From NCBI GenBank assembly GCA_964017155.1, contig OZ024856.1:44452878-44516877 (forward strand): a stretch of DNA of 64,000 bases, read 5' to 3'. Positions 20,888 through 31,970 of the stretch are shown piece by piece. Below the pieces are notes generated by a model, which saw nothing but the letters and a program-made list of their open reading frames with translations, was not told where the DNA came from and searched no databases. Position 1 is the first letter of the stretch; each line of letters opens with the position of its first letter. Position numbers and translations under genes: made by a program. Source of the DNA: Oasisia sp. SBJ-2009 (Eukaryota > Annelida > Polychaeta > Sabellida > Siboglinidae).

Positions 20888-22177
20888 GGTTTCTAAAAGC
20901 GAGGTCATGCTTAACAAACATCTTATGTTTTTTGGAAGATGTCACAAAGTGGGTATAGACGAGGGATCACCAGTAGATATAATATACTTAGATTTTACAA
21001 AAGCCTTTGACAAAGTGCCACATCAAAGATTACTACTTAAACTAAAGGCCCGTGGCATAGGCAATGGTATGATCAACTGGATAGAAAAATGGCTTATTGA
21101 TAGAATACAAAGAGTAGTAGTAACTAGTTGATGGGGAGGTTTCAAACTGGAAATCGGTTTTGATTGGAGTACCGCAGGGATCAGTATCGGGACCGATTTT
21201 GTTCTTAATATATCAATGATTTGGATGATGATATAACAAGCAAGGTGTTGAAGTTTGCAGACGATACAAAAGTGTTTAGAAAAATTGAAAGTGATGCAGA
21301 TAGACAGCAATTACAAGATGATCTAAATAAGTTGAACGAATGGTCTGAGAAGTGGCAAATGCTGTTTAATTATGGGAAGTGTAAGTGCCTCCACACAGGA
21401 CATGGGAATTAATGAAGATGCACAATATACAATGGGTGATACTGTACTAAATACTATCCGTAAAGGAAAAGGACTTAGGGTTAACTATTAGTGCTGATAT
21501 GAAGGTATCAGAACAGTGTGCAATTGCAGCAGCGAAGGGAAACCAAATTCTTGGATTAATTAGGCGAAATATAGTGTACAAGGAAAAAGAACTAATAATA
21601 CCGCTGTACAAAACAATAGAACTTTAGGCCTTATTTAGAATATTGCATACGAGCATGGAGGCCATATCGCAAGAAGGATATTGATATACTAGAAAGAGTA
21701 CAAAGAAGAGCAACCAAAATGATACAAAAACTCCGGAATATTAGTTATGAAATGCGTCTAAAAGAATGTGGATTAACAACACTAGAAACCAGGAGACTGC
21801 GAGGAGATCAGATAGAGGTTTTTAAAATATTGAATGGGTATGAAAATATTGACAGAATTTTTTTTTCTCGGTTAAGGAAGAGAGAAGGACTAGAGGACAT
21901 GGAATTACATTAGCAAAGAAGCAGTGTAGACTAGATATTAGAACATTTTCATTTTCACAAAGAACAGTAAATGAATGGAACAGATTATCGGCTGATTGTG
22001 TAGGTGCTAGTAGTGTTAATAAATTATGTTTAAAAATAAAATTGACATGTACCTAAGAAGGGCGGGGTACATTTAGATAGATAGGTTGGACTCTCGATAA
22101 GGCAAAGGGCTTCCTTGTCCACGTGCCATCTAAAGTTGATTCTCTAGGTGGCAATCTTGTTAAAATCTTGTTAAATC
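20888..22177 (+). mobile_element. 5'-truncated CR1-like LINE with decayed reverse transcriptase
   Basis: Frames carry reverse-transcriptase motifs in order: GF at the start, SPVDIIYLDFTKAFDKVPHQ, GIGNGMINWIEKWL, a PQGS-like region broken by frameshifts, FADDTKVFRKIESDADRQ, WSEKWQMLFNYGKCKCLHTG, YEMRLKECGLTTLETRRLRG, and finally FKNKIDMYLRRAGYI with a stop. The F-A-D-D catalytic box is kept, but at least three frameshifts or stops make it dead. The 3' UTR ends in repeats of cttgttaaatc. It is inserted between the fossil ORF parts that resume at 20887 and 22178, without obvious target duplication. Confidence 0.88.
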
Positions 22178-22354
22178 ATTGAGGATTCGGATGGTCTGGG
22201 TGCCTTCTGCCACCGCTTTCAGCATGTAGCTGCAGAGGGTGACGTCTGCCTCATCATGGGTAACGATACATTCCAGCATGTTGACGAGTTGGATGTTGTG
22301 TGGAACGGGGTGGCTGCATAGAATGTTGTTAAGCAGATTCTTGTTCTTGGAATT
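22178..22354 (-). pseudogene. Fossil mobile-element ORF, segment 1
   Basis: One open minus frame reads NSKNKNLLNNILCSHPVPHN, IQLVNMLECIVTHDEADVTL and CSYMLKAVAEGTQTIRIL, and continues across the LINE into HDTDVFVFLVYWTSRM at 20887. This joint restores an IRIL...DDTDVFV-like motif of the family, so the LINE landed in this ORF. Confidence 0.68.
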
Positions 22355-22605
22355 GTAAATTGTAAATAATAAATTATCGGCATGGAAAGGGGGTTTGAGG
22401 TTAGAGTGACAGGCAGTTATTACATTATCAGGCCATTCTGTTACGTTATCAGGCAGTTATTAGATTAATAGGCGATTATTACATTATCGGTTGTAATTTT
22501 TTAACAGACGTCCTTCGGGCTTGTATCGCAGCCGTTGGCGGCCAGCGGTTCTCTTCCCTGATGCCAGCTCACCATGGCATAGACGTAAGACGACATGTTT
22601 TAATT
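22355..22605. other. AT-rich spacer with short degenerate repeats
   Basis: Contains several copies of a ggcagttattacattatc-like word (about 22413-22495). Nothing else is recognised. Confidence 0.5.
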
Positions 22606-22609
22606 TTGG

Positions 22610-22750
22610 GATGCGGTCATCGTTCATGCGGTGGACACGACCCAGCCAGCGCAGTGTAAAATACTAGGAAGGCCATGCAGCACAATACAGGATCTCGGCG
22701 TTGGTCACTCTGTCTTTCCAGGGTATGCCCAGGACACGCCGGGCGAATAC
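22610..22750 (-). pseudogene. LINE ORF C-terminal remnant
   Basis: Minus frames give RRVLGIPWKDRVTNAEIL and LRWLGRVHRMNDDRIPK, the typical C-terminal signature (W.DRV.N.E.L ... LRWLGHV.RM.D.R.PK) of a widespread non-LTR retrotransposon ORF. One frame change separates the halves. Confidence 0.7.
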
Positions 22751-22860
22751 ACGAATGGCAGTCATATGAAAAGGTGACGCGATCTTGATCAGTAGATGGC
22801 AGCACAGTATTTTGACAGGTATGTCGCTGATTGATCTGGCGCGCGGAAGACGCGATTTGT

Positions 22861-23281
22861 TGTAGCGTTGTCGCGCTTACATTTTTACGGTCGTTGTATA
22901 CTTTCCGGGTGACGTTTTTGCGCATGCGCGATAATGTAAAATCATCAATGTGCAGCAAAACGCAAAGCATTTAAGGTATAACTGCTACGGACTATTCGTT
23001 AATTCATCTGTGACTGTGGTGACTATATATTGTGAAGAGTTGCTTAAAATTTCATTCAATAAATTAACATATCACGTTTGTTTAAATCACTGTCACGGAT
23101 TATGGCGCACTGTAGTCACGTGATTTGCGCTTGCTGCCAAACAGGCTTCAGCATTCGTATTACTTTACGTTATATACATCCTAACGAACAGCCCGTTAAA
23201 ATCTGTCCGGATGACATTTCTGTGCATGCGCGGTCAGTCAAGCACAGGGCCGCAGGGCTCCATAATCCGTGACAGTGATTT
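22861..23281. mobile_element. MITE copy related to 49358-49787, right end replaced
   Basis: The left end (cgcttacatttttacggtcg, then cgcatgcgcg and atgtaaaatcatcaatg) matches the intact element at 49358. The interior also matches, but the right end is different. Within it, 23084-23105 and 23260-23281 are perfect 22-bp inverted repeats beginning AAATCACTGTCACGGATTAT. Confidence 0.72.
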
Positions 23282-23619
23282 CAACAAACTTAGTAATTAT
23301 TTTAATGTATTGAAATGTCACCCAGATTGTTCATAGCGCCCGGGAAAATATATGCTAATTAGTATGATAGATAAAGTGGTGGCGAACCTACTGCAAATAT
23401 GTACGTAGTCTTGTATTGTGCACTTCTCCTGCGATTGTATCGTCTATAATACTTTATTATTATAGACTATAGGCCTACTAAAGACTAAACTATGCCTATG
23501 GACGGTACATGTGCCATGTCCATGAGATTTTTAAATTTCGATGGTTTTTCTGTACATTGATAGTCATTGTGATAACTCAGTTCCCCTGCTTGCCCACCCC
23601 ACCCCACTCCTCCACCCCC

Positions 23620-25335
23620 GCCTGGCAGTGCCTGCCTGCCTGCCTGCCTGGCAGTGCCCGCCTGCCCGCCTGGCAGTGCCCGCCTGCCCGCCTGGCAGTG
23701 CCCGCCTGCCCGCCTGGCAGTGCCCGCCTGCCCGCCTGGCAGTGCCCGCCTGCCCGCCTGGCAGTGCCCGCCTGCCCGCCTGGCAGTGCCCGCCTGCCCG
23801 CCTGGCAGTGCCCGCCTGCCCGCCTGGCAGTGCCCGCCTGCCCGCCTGGCAGTGCCCGCCTGCCCGCCTGGCAGTGCCCGCCTGCCCGCCTGGCAGTGCC
23901 CGCCTGCCCGCCTGGCAGTGCCCGCCTGCCCGCCTGGCAGTGCCCGCCTGCCCGCCTGGCAGTGCCCGCCTGCCCGCCTGGCAGTGCCCGCCTGCCCGCC
24001 TGGCAGTGCCCGCCTGCCCGCCTGGCAGTGCCCGCCTGCCCGCCTGGCAGTGCCCGCCTGCCCGCCTGGCAGTGCCCGCCTGCCCGCCTGGCAGTGCCCG
24101 CCTGCCCGCCTGGCAGTGCCCGCCTGCCCGCCTGGCAGTGCCCGCCTGCCCGCCTGGCAGTGCCCGCCTGCCCGCCTGGCAGTGCCCGCCTGCCCGCCTG
24201 GCAGTGCCCGCCTGCCCGCCTGGCAGTGCCCGCCTGCCCGCCTGGCAGTGCCCGCCTGCCCGCCTGGCAGTGCCCGCCTGCCCGCCTGGCAGTGCCCGCC
24301 TGCCCGCCTGGCAGTGCCCGCCTGCCCGCCTGGCAGTGCCCGCCTGCCCGCCTGGCAGTGCCCGCCTGCCCGCCTGGCAGTGCCCGCCTGCCCGCCTGGC
24401 AGTGCCCGCCTGCCCGCCTGGCAGTGCCCGCCTGCCCGCCTGGCAGTGCCCGCCTGCCCGCCTGGCAGTGCCCGCCTGCCCGCCTGGCAGTGCCCGCCTG
24501 CCCGCCTGGCAGTGCCCGCCTGCCCGCCTGGCAGTGCCCGCCTGCCCGCCTGGCAGTGCCCGCCTGCCCGCCTGGCAGTGCCCGCCTGCCCGCCTGGCAG
24601 TGCCCGCCTGCCCGCCTGGCAGTGCCCGCCTGCCCGCCTGGCAGTGCCCGCCTGCCCGCCTGGCAGTGCCCGCCTGCCCGCCTGGCAGTGCCCGCCTGCC
24701 CGCCTGGCAGTGCCCGCCTGCCCGCCTGGCAGTGCCCGCCTGCCCGCCTGGCAGTGCCCGCCTGCCCGCCTGGCAGTGCCCGCCTGCCCGCCTGGCAGTG
24801 CCCGCCTGCCCGCCTGGCAGTGCCCGCCTGCCCGCCTGGCAGTGCCCGCCTGCCCGCCTGGCAGTGCCCGCCTGCCCGCCTGGCAGTGCCCGCCTGCCCG
24901 CCTGGCAGTGCCCGCCTGCCCGCCTGGCAGTGCCCGCCTGCCCGCCTGGCAGTGCCCGCCTGCCCGCCTGGCAGTGCCCGCCTGCCCGCCTGGCAGTGCC
25001 CGCCTGCCCGCCTGGCAGTGCCCGCCTGCCCGCCTGGCAGTGCCCGCCTGCCCGCCTGGCAGTGCCCGCCTGCCCGCCTGGCAGTGCCCGCCTGCCCGCC
25101 TGGCAGTGCCCGCCTGCCCGCCTGGCAGTGCCCGCCTGCCCGCCTGGCAGTGCCCGCCTGCCCGCCTGGCAGTGCCCGCCTGCCCGCCTGGCAGTGCCCG
25201 CCTGCCCGCCTGGCAGTGCCCGCCTGCCCGCCTGGCAGTGCCCGCCTGCCCGCCTGGCAGTGCCCGCCTGCCCGCCTGGCAGTGCCCGCCCGCCCGCCTG
25301 GCAGTGCCTACCTGCCTGCCCACCCACCCGCCTAA
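23620..25335. repeat. 22-bp GC-rich minisatellite, about 74 near-perfect copies
   Basis: The core from about 23650 to 25285 is an uninterrupted series of a 22-bp unit (cccgcctgcccgcctggcag plus tg). Only the edges have variants (tgcctgcctgcc at the left, cgcccgcccg and cacccaccc at the right). The period is not a multiple of three and the unit and its complement have no stop triplet. Every frame on both strands is therefore open and gives 22-residue peptide repeats. No start, splice or similarity evidence supports coding. Confidence 0.97.
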
Positions 25336-27171
25336 CTTGTTTACCCAGGAGCACTATGTTGCGGATATCGCTTTGTAAAACTGGATGTTGTATGTCATCA
25401 TTTACTAGGGCGGAGTCTGTATGTGCATAGTGTAGATCATGGCATAGACATAGTGTAGGATTTTGGAGGGTTTCTGGGCAACAAGAAAACTCCGTTAAGT
25501 ATGACCCTGCCCGTTGTGCCCTGGATCTGCACCGTCTACAGGCTTTTGACACTTAGACCTCCAGCTACGTCCCCTGAATTGATGCTAAAAAGCTACAAAC
25601 TGCACACCCTGACTGCATCTTATCAAGATTCCAAAAGATAGGGTCTTCAACCCTTAATTGAAGCTCAGTAACTCCCAAAAATATTCCCAATTGCACCCAT
25701 ACAATTTCTTAAGGTGTATTAAGGCAGAACTTTTCCATGGAACTCTAGAAATTGTGATGGGGGGGGGGGGCACTTACAGCATTCAAGTCTGGTATAGTTG
25801 GATTCACCAAGGCTAATTTGTGCATGGCCCCGCAGCGTAACAAAAAGTGTCAATGCAATCCTTGCCCAAACACGGCTCTGACTGAATAGATATCTGGAAT
25901 ATATATTCTTTGCTTTGGTCACAGGTCATGCAAGCAAAGGGCCACGCTAAGTGTAATGATGTGTACAGGCTGTCATTATTTCTCATATAGATTACGTAAA
26001 CATTATTCTGCATTATGACACTGGGCAAACAGTAGTGTCGGCCTTGTGTGTGCATATCTCAAACCGTGGCCGCTATGGCTCAGGACAGTGGGGACAGTTA
26101 CCGAGGTCTCGTTGGACGTGTGACATCCTGCAGTGACAATGTCGTGGACTGAGCCATGTGGCTCGCCAGTGAATGTCTCTTCTTCTTTCTAGTAAGTCTA
26201 CAATAATATAATATTATAGTCAGCAGCAAGGATGTCTAGTTTTTATTCCATACTTATTTATTTAATCTGATTTATTTACAAATTTTAGTACATATTATTA
26301 ATGTTATTATAATGTTTCTTGGCCAAAAACCTTTAAGATATATAACACGTTTATTTATTTATTTAGTTATTATACCTATTTATTGTATATATTTATATAC
26401 TTAATTTATTAATTGTACACAATTTAGTGCTGATTAGTATTATAATAATTTTAATGTGTCTTATCAGTTCTATCTGGATCGCCAATTTTATTACTGGCAT
26501 TTTAATGTGTAACTGAAGAAAAATTTATGTTTTTCATGTGATGCTTAAAACGGACAATGAAGTCTTTTGAATCTTTGCAAATCATTGTTCCATAACTGAT
26601 CCAATAATATCATGACTGATATGATCACGGAATAGTGAAAACTAAAATTTTTACCATGAATGTAATTTATTGACTTTAATTATATAATTAAATTAAGTTT
26701 AATTTTAAGAAAATAACATTTGTGTTGTCTTTATTTGCTTAATTTCTTTCCTCATCATTGGCTTTAAAAAAAATATATAATCCATATTTTTAATGTACCA
26801 GACTTTTTTTTATTTTGAGGACATGCCCAATATAAGAACTAGCAGATATTTTCCATGTCAACCACTATATGGGTTAATGCAATTTGTAGATGTTCAGTGT
26901 AGGCATTAATAAAGCACAAAGGATTTATACAGAAAATATATTGCTTCTGATAAGGATCATACCTGTTTCATTACAGACATTTAATATATTGCATAAATGG
27001 ACGTTGTCAGTGTGATTCAGGAGAGTAGAGCTAATGTTTTATTGAGAACCGTTGAATGAGATTGGCAGACAGATATCATGGCATTCAATAGTTGACGTGT
27101 CCATGAAATAAGGCGACTGATAAATGCATGGTGTAGTTGGTGCAGAACTCTGGTCTGTGGAACAATGTATG
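25336..27171. other. Intergenic sequence
   Basis: No recognisable gene. It holds a G run at 25757-25769 and very AT-rich DNA at 26190-26830. Confidence 0.55.
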
Positions 27172-27479
27172 CAGGGCTTTATGCAGGACCAAATTATTAC
27201 CAGTCACACATGTTTTGGTAGACACATCACGTCATGGACATTAACTTTTTAATCAGTTTACAAACTTTAAAATGTGCTTGGTGACCTGAAATGGACTACA
27301 AACACACATGTGACACCATTTACACTCACTTCTAAGGCATAACTGGCAATATCTATGGTTTTGGAAGATCTTTTCTTTGCTCCTTAATTTATTTTACCAG
27401 TCCTCCCATGTTTCTACCCTTCCACAACGGTTTTTACCCGTCCAAATGACGGGTGGACGGGTTTCTGCATAAAGCTATG
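27172..27479. mobile_element. 308-bp hAT-like MITE
   Basis: The ends CAGGGCTTTATGCAGGAC and, inverted, CATAGCTTTATGCAGAAAC are flanked by AATGTATG (27164-27171) and GATGTATG (27480-27487), a 7-of-8 target duplication. The interior includes cccgtccaaatgacgggtgg. Confidence 0.75.
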
Positions 27480-28272
27480 GATGTATGCCTGACTGAGTCA
27501 GTGGACAACTATTATAATATGTACATGTATGTAGAACTTGTTTAAGAAAACAAACATGTTGTTGGATTTTAACATTATATCATACCATTTTAGAACACAT
27601 GTAATTTAAAAAAACGTGATATCAAAATGTGATTTGAGATACACATTGTGTTTATATTACTACAGCTGTATCTAGACTATCAACATTTTAATCATATGCA
27701 AAGTCCCACTGAGAAAATCTTCAATTTGCTAATAACAGTGGGTTTAAATCATTCATTGCAAATCACGGCTCATGCCAGAATGTTGTGGGTAAATTATTAA
27801 TTTATTCCGTCTTGCAGTCATACAGTGAACCCTCTCGGGGGCTGGTTGAAATCTAGTTCCATGCCTTGGTAGCCATAAGCATTGAGCGTCATTTTGAATG
27901 TCTCACTGCCATATCATATCTTTCCCTCTTTCTTGCTGATCCACTGTATAATTCCTCCTTCCCTGGTTCTACCAACATTTTATATCTTTCCTCATTTTGC
28001 TCCTTGTTGTGGCCTTTCTTGACCCCCCTATGTGAACCAGTCTTTCTATCTCTCTTCCCCTTTTCCCCCTCTCCCAATAACCCTTTTTCAACCCAGCTTA
28101 GTTCTTGCTTCCCAATTGGTAACATGCATCCCTTTCAGCGACCTTTTCTCATTATGTCCTGTCGATATATCGTACAATTTTCTTCACCCCTTGCTCACCA
28201 TTGATGACATCAGTTGCACCATTCCTTTTTAACCCTTTCCACTCCCTGTGTCTTCCCCTCTCCCTCCACTCC
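27480..28272. other. Intergenic sequence, pyrimidine-rich to the right
   Basis: From about 27910 the plus strand is C- and T-rich, which opens long frames without codon bias; nothing is recognised. Confidence 0.5.
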
Positions 28273-28276
28273 CTTC

Positions 28277-28397
28277 ATACCCCCCCCCCCCCCCCGCCAC
28301 TTACATCAGATGATATCACTTTGTTCCTGCAAATTATTGACATTATAACATATAACAAACCAACTGGCAATATTTTAGCACAAAACTAGTTTGTGAC

Positions 28398-28450
<53 letters not shown>

Positions 28451-28600
28451 ATGCGTGCGTGCGTGTGTTGTGTGTGTGTGTGTATGTGAGTGTGTGAGTG
28501 TGTGTGTGTGTGGTGTGCGTGCATGCATGCGTGTGTGTGGTGTGTGTGGCAGTGTGTATGTGTGTATGTGTGTGTGTGTCAGTGTGTGCGTGTGCGTACA
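28277..28600. repeat. Poly-C run and (GT)n microsatellite
   Basis: A C run of about 17 bases at 28278-28295, then compound GT and GTGC repeats from 28401 to 28598. The open frames here are simple-sequence artefacts. Confidence 0.95.
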
Positions 28601-29190
28601 ACTTGCCTATTTATAATTCATTTATATTGCCATACCCATTTATTTCAGTTTATACATTTTTACTTATCGAGTGATATATGTTTATTTAATTTTAACTAAC
28701 TATCTGCATATAGACACTTACTGTATTATATTCTGAAATACTTATCATAACTTTAATTTTTTATTAAAAAATTAACGACTAGCTGCAAATAACTTGTATA
28801 GTTGTAATTTACATAACATCCATCCCCTGACATTACTTCAGTTCAGGTCAATTGACTTTTCATTCCACTCCGAAGTCCAGCTTTAATTATTGAGGTACTG
28901 TAGCATACATTACAGGCCACAGCACACATACAGCAAGGTTAATGAGTTTTACTCCCCATATGCATTTGCTGAGTGCAATGGCCTACATATTGATGTGACA
29001 ACAAACTTAAATTATATCATCAAATTAAATGTAGTTTTAACACGCAGTTGTCTCCAACAATTGCTAGATTTGCAGTTACATTGGAAATGTTTTCTATGAT
29101 GTTGGTATTATGAGTGTAATATTTATGAATAGACTGAAACATCAACCAGCAGATTTATGCTAATCAATTTAGATATGAGAAAAAGTATTA
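28601..29190. other. Intergenic sequence
   Basis: AT-rich; nothing recognised. Confidence 0.5.
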
Positions 29191-29205
29191 ATTTTACACG
29201 GAATG

Positions 29206-29252
<47 letters not shown>

Positions 29253-29316
29253 GTATATATATATATTATATATTTATGGATATATACTATATATGTGTAT
29301 TCAAAGTGTGCAGATC

Positions 29317-29359
<43 letters not shown>

Positions 29360-29464
29360 ACATATATATACACATACATATATACATATATATCATTATC
29401 TGCACACTTTGAATAAATATATATAATATATGTATACATTTCATTCTGTGTGTAAAATGAATAC

Positions 29465-29543
<79 letters not shown>

Positions 29544-29620
29544 CATATATAATGTATATATATATATTTATAATATATATATATAATATACAGTGTATAT
29601 ATACATATATATATATATAA
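29191..29620. repeat. TA-rich block with nested inverted repeats
   Basis: Outer arms attttacacggaatgaaat (29192-29210) and the inverted atttcattctgtgtgtaaaat (29437-29457) enclose inner arms attcaaagtgtgcagatcat (about 29299) and the inverted tatctgcacactttgaat (about 29396). TA runs separate them. A long pure TA run follows at 29469-29538. It could be a MITE in a microsatellite or a slippage-made hairpin. Confidence 0.8.
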
Positions 29621-29639
29621 TATTGTGTATGTGTATATG

Positions 29640-30302
29640 AACGTTAGCCAAAATTAACATACAAAATATAAATTGTAAATAATACATGTGTAAAATGACC
29701 ATTTTAATTTGCGATTAATGTATGCAGTAAGGTAGATTAATACTTGTACCATTGCATGTCAAAATACCAGCACCCCAGATGAGTTTCATTCCTTGCACTG
29801 TATATATTGTGTTACGGGTAATTGGATATTCCTCATTAATAGCCAATTAATTATCATTAGCTCTGTATTAATTAGGCACTAATACAGTCTGTGTGTTCTA
29901 AATGAATGGAAGTATACAGCAGTTTTACATATAACTCTATATCATGTCAGTGAACATGTTACAGGGTAGTGTACTTGTGCAGATATGCATAGGGAATAAC
30001 ATGATAATCTAATAAATGTTTGAATATAAATAAATATTATATACCCGCGGGTAACAATAGTTACGAAGAGGCACATGACAGGTGATATACTGGTTACTAA
30101 CCACTATCCAGGTGCTAGTTATGAATCACCACGGTAGAGTCCATTATTCCACGCAGGGGTGTACCGAATGACACCCATACACGAACACAGTCTGCAGACC
30201 GAGTAAGATGAAAAAATCACCACAGACGATCAATAGTAGCTGTGATTTTACCATGCCCTGGGAGTTACGTGGAATAATGTTTGCGGCTGAATGATGACGG
30301 TG

Positions 30303-30340
<38 letters not shown>

Positions 30341-30982
30341 CCAGAGCCTGACACCCCTGTGGTGATTATGGTCGCAGTGACAATATCGACACATAAGCTG
30401 CTGTGCGGTGCCTTGAGAGCGTACGTGGTGTTATATAGACTCGTGTGCTCAGGGTCCGTGTGGTTAGTTGGTCAAGTGGGCAGTCTGGAAACACACTGAC
30501 CAGTGGTTCATCTCATCAGTGACATGTACAGGTGACCAGGTGGGTGGTCTGTGAGCTCGGTCACTTTCTCGCAACAGTTAGGCAACAGTATGTCTGACGA
30601 ATCACATGTAGTGTTGAGTTGTCATTGATTTTTTGAAACCGGTTTCAATTTGTGGTGACAGTGCATGGACCTTTCTTGGATGACCATCCTTTAGGGACAG
30701 TGGTCACTCATGACAGGTGGTCACTCATCTAGTTATTAATACAATGTGTAGTCATTTATGGAACAATTAATATCTTCTACTCTTTCTTCTTTTTTATTAG
30801 CTGCTTGCAAATTATTCATTTTTAACTTGTATGTAATTATCAAAATTTGCCCATGTGCTATAAGTTATTTTAAATGCATGGTGTATAACCATCATATTTC
30901 AATGTCCCCATGTTGTGGTCACTCATTCAGGTAAAACAACGTCCACGTGAACATTGTTGTGGTTATAGGTAGTTGGCCACTG

Positions 30983-30984
<2 letters not shown>
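29640..30984. other. Intergenic sequence with a (GACA)n tract
   Basis: Contains a GACA tetranucleotide run at 30301-30338 and a short inverted pair attattccacg (30149) and cgtggaataat (30269). No gene recognised. Confidence 0.55.

Positions 30985-31044
<60 letters not shown>
30985..31044. repeat. (TA)n microsatellite
   Basis: A pure TA run of about 58 bp. Confidence 0.95.
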
Positions 31045-31046
<2 letters not shown>

Positions 31047-31499
31047 GTAGTCACCGTAGAAGGGTCGGTGCCCAAGAAAGGTCAAGGTCACCCAAGGCAG
31101 ACCGGTACTGATTAATTGTATACTGGTAAATCATACATCATTCATTAAATTTGTATTTGACGTTAGACTAAATAAAACTGTTATTAAATATTATGTTACT
31201 GGAATGGGGTATCTTTGCTGTTATAACACTGGACTCTCAGTCACATGATTACCTCCTTCAAATCCTTGCTGACATCTCTAACACTGGGCAACTTAATTCA
31301 CTCTGTGTTGCATTCAGATTTACGCATGAGTGCTGGCTAGATATAGGTAGTGCTGCATGTTTGTGAATGAGTATTCTGGGTGCATTAGTTAATGCATGGC
31401 TGAATGCTTTCTAGATAAGTTGAAATGGTATTTGCTAGGGAGTAAAATGTAAATAAATTGCTTTGAGCAGCTTAAGAAGTTTACTTTTACATTTTTTGC

Positions 31500-31970
31500 T
31501 TGGATACTGCACTTAAATCTCTCATAATGCAAAACGTAATGCAACAGTTGTACAGTATAGCCTATCAAGCACTCTCATCTACACAACCAGCATATCTAAA
31601 TTCAATGCTAACTCCAACAAAAAATTCCAGACAGCTACGCTCAACCAGTAGTAACCCTCTTTACATCCCTCGGGTGAAAACGAAAGCCGGGACCCGAGCT
31701 TTCTCGGTTGCCGCACCAACGGTGTGGAATTCGCTTCCGGCCAGTGTTAAATCACAAGGTAATATAGTTTCATTTCGCCGACATCTAAAAACCTATCTCT
31801 TTAATGCTGCCTATCCTCCTTAGCCTCCTAGCTTTTCCATCCATCCGTTGACGACTCACGCATTGCTTTCGATTATGAGATTGATTAATCCCCTGGTTTT
31901 GTCGCGCCACTGAGCTTGATTTTCGAGGATATTGGCGCAAAAGAAGTTACTATTATTATTATTATTATAA
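31500..31970 (+). mobile_element. LINE 3' end with intact ORF C-terminus
   Basis: The plus frame reads SSNPLYIPRVKTKAGTRAFS, VAAPTVWNSLPASVKSQGN and SFRRHLKTYLFNAAYPP, then a stop: the classic end of a CR1/L2-like ORF2 (R.FSVAAP..WNSLP...F...LKTYLF). The 3' UTR ends in a tattattattatt run at about 31951-31968. It is 5'-truncated; the frame kept open is short (31500-31823), so the insertion may be young. Confidence 0.85.

Noticed and set aside
23485..25552. Five overlapping frames of 570-660 codons (ALPGGQAGTARRAGG- and PARLAVPACPPGS-type repeats)
   Set aside because: They are a mathematical consequence of the stop-free 22-bp array and appear in several frames on both strands.
27866..28232. 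Short plus frames in a pyrimidine-rich stretch
   Set aside because: Openness follows from C/T-rich composition; no similarity seen.
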